Shown piece by piece: positions 1-5,055 of a stretch of 5,055 nucleotides of DNA (within the stretch, counting starts at the first letter, position 1; every line of letters starts with the position of its first letter). The notes below the pieces were generated by a model. The model was given only the letters and a program-made list of their open reading frames with translations, ran no database searches and was not told the origin of the DNA. The DNA is taken from assembly GCA_030596465.1 (NCBI GenBank), contig JAUVJW010000163.1, forward strand, positions 1-5,055, in the 5' to 3' direction. Position numbers and translations under genes: made by a program. The DNA comes from Candidatus Fermentibacteraceae bacterium (lineage in GTDB: Bacteria; Fermentibacterota; Fermentibacteria; Fermentibacterales; JCC-6).

Positions 1-248
1 CAAACATGTTTATGGCTCTTTCACTGTTCTGGATCGGCAGGAAAGTATTTCCTGTGAGTTTTTTCGCAGTGGTTATTCTGGTTATCATCCCTGTTTTTTC
101 CGGACCATTGTCCGGCATGAACCCCGGGCACAGAATGATTGCCATTCTTGCTGGAACCGCGGTTACTGTGATGATTATTCAGGTGCTCAGGTCTTTTGGA
201 GCGGATGACGCATTAAAATTATCCTCGGGAGACAGCAATGAGTCCTGA
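1..248 (+). CDS. C-terminal end of a polytopic membrane protein (5' partial)
   Basis: The frame is open from the left edge and ends at the TGA at 246-248. The ATG at 6 is probably internal, because the codon before it is also open and the visible protein starts in the middle of a hydrophobic stretch. Counting from that Met, residues 1-10 look like the end of one membrane helix, followed by a basic Arg-Lys pair at 12-13. Residues about 14-36 and 43-61 form two more likely helices, and a polar, acidic tail follows (about 65-80). No catalytic motif is visible, so the function is unknown. A place beside a glycosyltransferase would suit a polysaccharide flippase, polymerase or lipid-linked sugar transferase, but that is only inference from context. 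The stop overlaps the next gene's start by 11 bases, so the two are probably cotranscribed and translationally coupled. Confidence 0.6.
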   Translation, partial: NMFMALSLFWIGRKVFPVSFFAVVILVIIPVFSGPLSGMNPGHRMIAILAGTAVTVMIIQVLRSFGADDALKLSSGDSNES

Positions 249-1176
249 TATTTCGGTTCAGGTTCCGGTTAAAAATGGTGGTGACGCATTCAAGAGGTTT
301 CTCAAAAGTCTGGCTGTTCAGGATATTCAGAGCCCATGGGAGCTTGTGATAATTGATGACGGAAGTGATCTCCCGGTTCAGGAAGAGTTTCTTCATCAGC
401 TGGGAGAACTCCCCGATCTCTGTTCGGTGAAGGTTGTAAGACAATATCCCGGCGGGAACAGGCCGGCAGCCAGGAATGCGGCATTTCAGGTTTCTGAAGC
501 TCCTGTGGCGCTGCTTATGGATGCGGATCTGGAATTTGATCGATCTCTTCTCAGAAGACACCTTGAAACAGGAGAGGAAGCCGGAGCGGATGTTGTTATG
601 GGTAAAAGAATAAATGCGTGGAGCCGGAACTCTACACCGTGGCAGAGGTGGTTCGACAGCAGAGCAATGGGAAATTCTCCCGCAGGGCCGTTCCCGTGGA
701 ACTATTTCATTACGGGGAATCTTTCAATTAAACGCAGTCTTCTTGAGGAGGCCGGGGGTTTTGATACAGCAATAGACTGTTACGGTGGCGAGGATACCGA
801 GATGGGCTACAGGCTGAATGAAATGGGAGTCTCCTTTCAATGGAATCCACTGCTTGCAGTTAACCATTTGGATGATGTTTCAGTGAGAGAACATTCGGAA
901 AAGATGCTGGAATACGGCGGAACCGGGCTGAGGTATACTCTGAATAAACATCCCGGAACCCGGGGTCTTCTTGGCAGCAGATGGATCGAACCTGCTTTTT
1001 CACCGCCTCTTCATCTCTGCTTCATGAGATTATTCACCCGTATCGCTCTGTTCAAGCCGGTTTACCGATCTGTTCTTAAATACTCTGAAGCGCACAGCGT
1101 TCCATCCATATTTTTTACATATCTCGCAGTGGGCGCCTGCCTTATCGGGCTTCGGGGACAGGATTACAGAAAATGA
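238..1176 (+). CDS. Family 2 (GT-A fold) glycosyltransferase
   Basis: This 312-residue protein should transfer a sugar from a nucleotide-sugar donor to a glycan or lipid-linked acceptor at the cytoplasmic face of the membrane. The N-terminal nucleotide-binding half starts with the strand ISVQVPVKN (5-13) and has the IDDGS motif at 39-43. A GGNRPAARNAA segment (72-82) matches the conserved loop that normally carries Arg-Asn. The metal-binding DxD motif is DAD at 95-97. The acceptor half has FITGNLSIKR (157-166) and GGEDTEMGYRL (183-193), the Glu-Asp motif with the likely catalytic base, as in GT2 members with a Glyco_transf_7C-like region. The C-terminus (about 252-305) is hydrophobic in patches and may touch the membrane. 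The ATG at 238 is supported by GGGAG at 227-231 with a six-base spacer. Donor and acceptor cannot be told from sequence. It shares ATGA with murB downstream. Confidence 0.9.
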   Translation: MSPDISVQVPVKNGGDAFKRFLKSLAVQDIQSPWELVIIDDGSDLPVQEEFLHQLGELPDLCSVKVVRQYPGGNRPAARNAAFQVSEAPVALLMDADLEFDRSLLRRHLETGEEAGADVVMGKRINAWSRNSTPWQRWFDSRAMGNSPAGPFPWNYFITGNLSIKRSLLEEAGGFDTAIDCYGGEDTEMGYRLNEMGVSFQWNPLLAVNHLDDVSVREHSEKMLEYGGTGLRYTLNKHPGTRGLLGSRWIEPAFSPPLHLCFMRLFTRIALFKPVYRSVLKYSEAHSVPSIFFTYLAVGACLIGLRGQDYRK

Positions 1177-2078
1177 TATTTGACAGGGCTTTGAACGCGG
1201 CACCCGACAAGTTTTCAGTTATTCAGCTTTCACGGTTTACCACATGGGAAATCGGTGGTCCAACCGCCTCAGTTGTTGTGAACACACCCGAAGAACTGGC
1301 TGAGACCGTAAAATTTCTCTCGGAAAATTCACTGCCCTGGGTAATTCTTGGAAGGGGTTCCAACACGCTGGCACCCACAGAGGGCTGGCACGGTGTTGTT
1401 GTTTTTTTAAAGGGTGAACTGGCGGAGTTCTCATTTGACCGGTCATTACTTTTTGCCGGAGGTGGTACCCATCTCCCTTCCATGGCCGGAGCCGCGTGCT
1501 CAAAGGGACTGGCCGGTCTGGTTTTTGCCGTTGGTATTCCCGGAACGGTAGGCGGTGCCATCTTTATGAATGCAGGCGCGTACGGTTCTTCCATCTCGGA
1601 ACTTGTTGAAGAAGTCAGGGTGCTTCATCCCTGTGGTTCAATTGAGTATCTTACAGCAGAGGACTGCGGGTTTGATTACAGGTTCAGCCGGTTTCAGAAC
1701 GATCATTCGATAGTTCTCAGTGTGAGGTTGAGGCTTTCCGACAAGGCAGAGAACAGCGATATACTTCGCAAAGAAGCACGGGAGATTCTGCAGATGCGAC
1801 GGCAGAAATTCCCGCTTCACGCCCCCAACGCGGGAAGCGTATTCCGTCGTCCGGATAATGGATCCCCACCGGGAAAATTGATTGAGGATTGCGGCTTGAA
1901 GGGGTACAAACTGGGTGGGGCAATGGTTTCCACCGTTCATGCCAATTTTATAGAGAACACCGGCGGCGCCACGAGTTCCGATGTGATGAAACTGATCGAG
2001 TTTATTATTCACAGGGTAAGAAAGGCCAGCGGAATTACCCTCAGAAGAGAAATCAGGAAACTTGGAGAGTTGATTTGA
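1173..2078 (+). CDS. murB: UDP-N-acetylenolpyruvoylglucosamine reductase MurB
   Basis: MurB is the cytoplasmic FAD enzyme that uses NADPH to reduce UDP-GlcNAc-enolpyruvate to UDP-N-acetylmuramate, the second committed step of peptidoglycan synthesis. At 301 residues it has the length of Bacillus/Staphylococcus-type (type II) MurB rather than the longer E. coli type. FAD-binding motifs are visible: FTTWEIGGPTA (22-32), LGRGSN (59-64), GIPGTVGGA (121-129) and MNAGAYG (132-138). DYRFSRF (168-174) holds the conserved substrate Arg (R170). PNAGSVFRRP (218-227) holds the expected proton-donor serine S222. PGKLIEDCGLKG (233-244) and HANFIEN (256-262) follow. The C-terminal GITLRREIRKLG (287-298) supplies the conserved catalytic Glu, probably E293. 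All key residues are present, so the enzyme should be active. The ATG lies in an ATGA overlap with the glycosyltransferase stop; AGGA at 1160-1163 is a plausible ribosome site. Its place among glycan genes, not among mur/fts genes, is notable. Confidence 0.96.
   Translation: MIFDRALNAAPDKFSVIQLSRFTTWEIGGPTASVVVNTPEELAETVKFLSENSLPWVILGRGSNTLAPTEGWHGVVVFLKGELAEFSFDRSLLFAGGGTHLPSMAGAACSKGLAGLVFAVGIPGTVGGAIFMNAGAYGSSISELVEEVRVLHPCGSIEYLTAEDCGFDYRFSRFQNDHSIVLSVRLRLSDKAENSDILRKEAREILQMRRQKFPLHAPNAGSVFRRPDNGSPPGKLIEDCGLKGYKLGGAMVSTVHANFIENTGGATSSDVMKLIEFIIHRVRKASGITLRREIRKLGELI
2064..2069 (+). promoter_or_regulatory. Ribosome binding site deciding the TTG start at 2075
   Basis: GGAGAG lies inside the end of murB, five bases before a TTG at 2075-2077. 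No ATG or GTG in that frame lies close to where the Rossmann fold begins, so this site supports TTG as the start. Because it sits within murB codons, ribosomes ending murB at 2076-2078 could restart on the TTG. Confidence 0.6.
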
Positions 2079-3004
2079 GCAGAATAATAGGAGATTTTAC
2101 TCTGGCTGACGGACCTGTTCTGGTAACAGGCGCAGGAGGTTTTGTTGGTCAGAGACTTATGAAACTGTTTCAACTTGGCTCCGGTGATATTGCGGCGGAC
2201 AGCACAACTGATTTTTCCGCTCCTCTGGGTGTAAGAAAAATCAGCTGGTGTCTTCCAGGCCAGCCGCCTGTTTCTCTTGGGCAGGTGCGGTATGTGATTC
2301 ACCTTGCCGGGCTCAGCTCTGTTGCCCATTCCCGTTCCTCTGTAGAAAAGGTCATGAGTGTGAATGCGGAGGGAACCCGGAGTGTTCTCCGCTGGATGAG
2401 AGAAAGAACTCCTGACGCTCTGCTTCTTTTTATCAGTTCTGCTGAAGTATATCAACCGTCCACAGGCAGATTGGATGAAATATCTCCTCTGGGCCCCAGG
2501 AGTCCGTATGGCGAAAGTAAACTGAAAGCAGAAGAAATGTTGACTGATTCCGGTCTTCGATATGTAATTGCCCGCTCCTTCCCGCATTTTGGGCCGGGGC
2601 AGTCAGGACACTTCGTGCTGCCGTCTTTCTGTCGCAGGGTGATTCGCTCCATAAGCTCAGGAGATGAGGTAATCAGTACGGGAAACCTTTCGAGTGTAAG
2701 AGACTATCTATACATTGATGATGTGGTTATGGCTTATGCCTGTCTCCTTGCCGGTGATCAAACCGGTGGCATATACAATGTGTGTTCGGGCACAGGGCAT
2801 TCCATCGGGGATCTTTTATCCTTTATTGTGAAAATTTCCGGATCAAGGCTCAGTTCAGTAACAGATCCGCGCCTTCTTCGGGAAACAGATCAGTTCTGTC
2901 AGATTGGCAGCCCGGAAAAACTGGAGACTCTTGGCTGGACTGTAAAGGTTCCCATTGAAGAAGGTCTCAAGGTACTTTACCACTGGTGGGAGGAGAGACT
3001 GTGA
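2075..3004 (+). CDS. Extended SDR NAD(P)-dependent sugar-nucleotide reductase/epimerase, GDP-6-deoxymannose reductase (Rmd)-like
   Basis: This 309-residue cytoplasmic enzyme belongs to the extended short-chain dehydrogenase family. From the TTG start, the Rossmann strand and glycine motif VLVTGAGGFVG fall at 15-25. HLAG is at 76-79, SSAEVY with the likely catalytic serine at 121-126, and the YGESK Tyr/Lys pair at 145-149. The second half resembles GDP-4-keto-6-deoxymannose reductase: FGPGQSGHFVLPSF, then GNLSSVRDYLYIDDVVMAY, then YNVCSG, and near the end RETDQFCQIGSPEKLETLGW, matching the substrate-binding tail of that family. Rmd makes GDP-D-rhamnose for surface glycans. Other extended SDRs, such as GDP-mannose 4,6-dehydratase or UDP-sugar epimerases, cannot be excluded, and no Gmd partner lies in the window. 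An in-frame ATG at 1889 would add 62 Arg-rich residues read out of frame through murB, so it was rejected. It overlaps murB by TTGA and the next gene by GTGA. Confidence 0.8.
   Translation: MSRIIGDFTLADGPVLVTGAGGFVGQRLMKLFQLGSGDIAADSTTDFSAPLGVRKISWCLPGQPPVSLGQVRYVIHLAGLSSVAHSRSSVEKVMSVNAEGTRSVLRWMRERTPDALLLFISSAEVYQPSTGRLDEISPLGPRSPYGESKLKAEEMLTDSGLRYVIARSFPHFGPGQSGHFVLPSFCRRVIRSISSGDEVISTGNLSSVRDYLYIDDVVMAYACLLAGDQTGGIYNVCSGTGHSIGDLLSFIVKISGSRLSSVTDPRLLRETDQFCQIGSPEKLETLGWTVKVPIEEGLKVLYHWWEERL
2989..2997 (+). promoter_or_regulatory. Strong ribosome binding site for the GTG start at 3001
   Basis: GGAGGAGAG, a near-perfect Shine-Dalgarno sequence, sits inside the last codons of the SDR gene. 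Its GGAGG core ends seven bases before the GTG at 3001. It fixes the start of the long open frame that follows. The frame's previous stop is the TGA at 2956-2958, and the only other usual start between them is a GTG at 2986, which has no such site. Confidence 0.75.
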
Positions 3005-5055
3005 GCGTTATCCTTATTTTTGCCGCTCTTTTCGGAAGAATTACCGAATGGGAGCACTATCCCCATTACGGCGGGGGCAGCGGAATCATCTCCAGAGGGA
3101 ACATGATTCTGGCCGCTACTTCCGGTGGACTGCTCTTTTCTCATTACTCGGAGGCTGAAAACCAGCTTGCTGTTGACTCAGGCTGGAGTTCTCCGGGGAA
3201 ACTTTCTTACGACCGGGTTTCTCATGCGACTTACGACGACTCGGGCAATTTGTGGGTATCCATGAACGGTGGCGGGATTGACATGTTCACCCCTGAAGGG
3301 CAGAAAACCCACCTTAACCAGATCGACGGTCTCCCGCTGAATCTTGGCATAAACCAGACCCTACCGGATTCCGTTCTATACGCCGCAACCACTCAGGGTT
3401 TGTGTATACGGGAATTCGGTTTTTTTGAAACATTTAATACTTTTTCTACCGGCGGTGGTCTTCCATCAGACAATATTTCATGCCTTTCGTCTTCAGATTC
3501 AGGGCTTTATGTGGGTACTACCGCGGGTCTTGTGTTTCTTCCTCAGTCAGCGGATCCCAGTCAGGAAAGTTCATGGATTCTTCAGGATATAGATCCAGCT
3601 TCCATTATCGCCATGGAGTGGCAGAACGATACTTTGTGGGTAGCCACAACCGTTGGATTATTTCTTAAACCGCCTGCTCAACCCTGGGAGCAGGAGATTC
3701 TATTTCCAGGCGCAAACATTTCTTCTCTGGCCTGGGGTTTCGGCGGATTGGCCGTGGGCTGTATAGATCAGAGCTTTGTTCTTTATCAGGGGGAATGGCA
3801 TGGCTACCATTCCAATCTGCACGGAAACGCTCTTACCGGTCTTGTGTGGCACAACGACAGGCTGTGTGGTGTTCTTGCGAATACTTACGCGGACAACAGG
3901 CTTTCCGGGGCCGGTCTGACCCTGCTTCTGGAAAATGGAGACTGGCGGAGAACATTTCCGGAATCAGGTCCGGTATCAAACGACCTGAGAGATTGTACCA
4001 TTCTTTCTGACGGCAGTGTCTGGGTTTCCAGTAACCGTGCGGGTACTTCAGTGCTGGCTGATGGGCAATGGCAATCCGTTACTCTATTTATGACATACGC
4101 CACTCAGAGTTTTGCCATCTGTCCGTCCGGAAGCGGGGTATTTGTTTCTTCTATCGGTTATGGCCTGGACTGGCTTTTGTGGCAGAACGAAACTATTGAA
4201 ACCACAATTCATTTTGACAGCAACGATGGTCTTATGAACGATAGAGTTTTCTGTGCGGAAGAGGGAAATGCAAATACCGTCTGGTTCGGTCACAGAACAC
4301 TGCTTGAGACGGAAGTCAGTGGAGTCAGTCGATTGAACTGGACTCCCGGTGATACGACATCTGTATCATTCATAAGCATTACGGGAGCCGATGGGCTGCC
4401 CAGTAAAGAAGTCAACGCGGTACTGCCGATGGGTGGAAGGTATGCCTGGGCGGGAACCGATGGCGGTCTTGCCTATGTTGACGGCTATCTTCAAACGGTA
4501 AGAGAGTCATATACCTCACTGGACGGACTACCGTCTTCTCTGGTAACTTCTCTGGCCATGGATAGAGCCGGTGTGTTGTATGTCGGGACAGCGTCGGGGC
4601 TTGCATATCTTGACAGGGACGTTATTACTGAAGTTGATGAAATCAGTACAGGGATAACAGCACTGGAATGCGATGATCTGGGGAGTGTGTGGGTATCAAC
4701 CGACGACGGTCTGAAAAGATTTTTCAGAGCCACCGGAGTTGTTGAGGAATACACCTCATTTAACAGTCCGCTGGTAGAGGGTATTATCTATGCTATGACT
4801 GTGGACAGTGATGATGGCTATCTCTGGATGGCTACGGATCATGGATTCTGGCGGGGACAGCTTGAATCGGCTCTTTACGGAGATGGTTCAGCGGCTGTTG
4901 TTTATCCTGATCCATTCATTCCCGGTCGTGGTGACATACTGGGGATCGCGGGAATTCCGAACACACCGGTGGAGATCCGGATCTTTGATCTTACAGGCTC
5001 TCTTGTTTATGAGTACTCCGGTCTCGACAGGGATGATATTGCCTGGGATGGGCTG
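3001..5055 (+). CDS. Exported double beta-propeller protein with C-terminal T9SS-type/FlgD-like sorting domain (3' partial)
   Basis: The frame is open from GTG 3001 to the right edge, 685 codons with no stop, so the gene continues beyond the window. Residues 2-12 (SVILIFAALFG) are hydrophobic and may be a very short export signal, though no basic residue precedes them. Residues 29-620 hold about fourteen repeats of roughly 40-45 residues. Each has the pattern 'D-x-G-x-LW-V-x-T-x-x-GL' of two-component-regulator propeller (reg_prop) blades, e.g. LWVATTVGLF (212-221), VGTASGLAYLD (528-538) and VWVSTDDGLKRF (563-574). Fourteen blades suit two seven-bladed propellers. No kinase domain follows. 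Instead, residues 633-685 begin a beta-sandwich-like domain with YPDPF (635-639), VEIRIFDLTGSLVY (657-670) and WDG (682-684). This resembles type IX secretion C-terminal sorting domains and FlgD-type Ig domains. The protein is probably secreted or surface-bound; ligand and role are unknown. It is coupled to the SDR gene by a GTGA overlap. Confidence 0.9.
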   Translation, partial: MSVILIFAALFGRITEWEHYPHYGGGSGIISRGNMILAATSGGLLFSHYSEAENQLAVDSGWSSPGKLSYDRVSHATYDDSGNLWVSMNGGGIDMFTPEGQKTHLNQIDGLPLNLGINQTLPDSVLYAATTQGLCIREFGFFETFNTFSTGGGLPSDNISCLSSSDSGLYVGTTAGLVFLPQSADPSQESSWILQDIDPASIIAMEWQNDTLWVATTVGLFLKPPAQPWEQEILFPGANISSLAWGFGGLAVGCIDQSFVLYQGEWHGYHSNLHGNALTGLVWHNDRLCGVLANTYADNRLSGAGLTLLLENGDWRRTFPESGPVSNDLRDCTILSDGSVWVSSNRAGTSVLADGQWQSVTLFMTYATQSFAICPSGSGVFVSSIGYGLDWLLWQNETIETTIHFDSNDGLMNDRVFCAEEGNANTVWFGHRTLLETEVSGVSRLNWTPGDTTSVSFISITGADGLPSKEVNAVLPMGGRYAWAGTDGGLAYVDGYLQTVRESYTSLDGLPSSLVTSLAMDRAGVLYVGTASGLAYLDRDVITEVDEISTGITALECDDLGSVWVSTDDGLKRFFRATGVVEEYTSFNSPLVEGIIYAMTVDSDDGYLWMATDHGFWRGQLESALYGDGSAAVVYPDPFIPGRGDILGIAGIPNTPVEIRIFDLTGSLVYEYSGLDRDDIAWDGL
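3085..4860 (+). repeat. Fourteen degenerate beta-propeller blade repeats in the long exported protein
   Basis: By eye the blades fall near residues 29-50, 73-97, 116-138, 158-180, 201-223, 240-262, 278-311, 329-353, 369-394, 415-436, 470-494, 514-538, 551-574 and 595-620. The most regular are blades 2-5 and 11-14. Blades 6, 9 and 10 have lost part of the core motif, and blade 7 carries an insert around residues 293-305. A DGLP-type linker precedes several blades (109-112, 508-511 and 464-467, with GGLP at 152-155 and DGLM at 409-412). Blades 11 and 12 keep the same spacing of 44 residues both for DGLP and for the G-T-x-x-GLAY core, which suggests a fairly recent duplication. The exact blade count is my reading and could be off by one or two. 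Confidence 0.7.
4897..5055 (+). other. Start of C-terminal sorting/anchoring domain (T9SS type A or FlgD-like), cut by the window edge
   Basis: Residues 633-685 of the propeller protein follow the usual order of Por/type IX sorting domains: a YPxPF entry motif (YPDPF), a strand around DILGIAGIP (645-653), then VEIRIFDLTGSLV, with a conserved Asp and Gly in the turn, and WDG. The WDG triplet also fits FlgD-type Ig folds (PF13860-like), a related shape found at the same place in many FCB-group exported proteins. The final strands, which would decide between the two, lie outside the window. Confidence 0.7.

Noticed and set aside
187..561. 124-codon minus-strand frame across the first gene junction
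   Set aside because: It is opposite the glycosyltransferase N-terminal motifs, and its translation is basic and without family features.
1223..2012. Several minus-strand frames of 68-124 codons opposite murB
   Set aside because: murB on the + strand is complete with all motifs. The antisense translations show no domain pattern.
1889..2074. In-frame ATG upstream of the SDR gene giving a 371-residue protein
   Set aside because: The added 62 residues are an Arg-rich out-of-frame reading of conserved murB codons. The Rossmann motif starts properly 15 residues after the TTG at 2075, which has its own ribosome site.
2009..2587. 192-codon open frame on the minus strand
   Set aside because: It lies across the murB end and the clearly recognisable SDR coding region, has no recognisable family motif, and is best explained as antisense shadow.
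2955..4010. Short + strand frames at 2955-3158, 3480-3668 and 3795-4010
   Set aside because: They lie in other frames within the long propeller gene, rich in Arg and Ser, and lack conserved motifs or convincing ribosome sites.
3885..4754. Minus-strand frames of 64-87 codons opposite the propeller gene
   Set aside because: The + strand carries a continuous repeat-bearing reading frame, and these are its shadows.
1..5055. Terminators, promoters, tRNAs, CRISPR arrays or insertion-sequence ends
   Set aside because: There is no intergenic DNA, and I saw no hairpin with a T-run, spaced direct repeats, terminal inverted repeats or tRNA-like fold.

Overview
The window looks like a piece of one bacterial operon read entirely on the + strand, at moderate G+C. 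It holds five genes in a row with no intergenic space: the tail of a membrane protein, a family 2 glycosyltransferase, the peptidoglycan enzyme MurB, a sugar-nucleotide dehydrogenase/epimerase of the GDP-6-deoxymannose reductase type, and a very long exported beta-propeller protein that runs off the right edge. Every gene overlaps its neighbour by 4 to 11 bases. The last two genes use the rare starts TTG and GTG, each behind a good Shine-Dalgarno sequence.

The organism is probably from the Fibrobacterota-Chlorobiota-Bacteroidota (FCB) superphylum or a related candidate phylum. The main evidence is the end of the last protein, which resembles the type IX secretion (Por) C-terminal sorting domain or the related FlgD-type Ig fold, preceded by reg_prop-like propeller blades. 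This placement is an inference; the window has no rRNA or other phylogenetic marker apart from murB.

Region by region: 1-248 is the 3' end of a polytopic membrane protein whose identity cannot be told. 238-1176 encodes a GT-A fold glycosyltransferase. 1173-2078 encodes a complete, normal-looking MurB without the extra C-terminal part of the E. coli type. 2075-3004 encodes an extended SDR enzyme resembling Rmd. 3001-5055 is open throughout (685 codons, no stop) and encodes a short hydrophobic N-terminus, about fourteen propeller blades (probably two seven-bladed propellers) and the start of a sorting or anchoring domain.

Taken together, the first four genes point to cell-envelope glycan synthesis: a membrane protein, a sugar transferase, a nucleotide-sugar enzyme and a peptidoglycan precursor enzyme. 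The last gene places a large surface or secreted propeller protein in the same transcript. No promoter, terminator, RNA gene, mobile element or CRISPR array is visible. No stretch of 300 bases lacks a gene.
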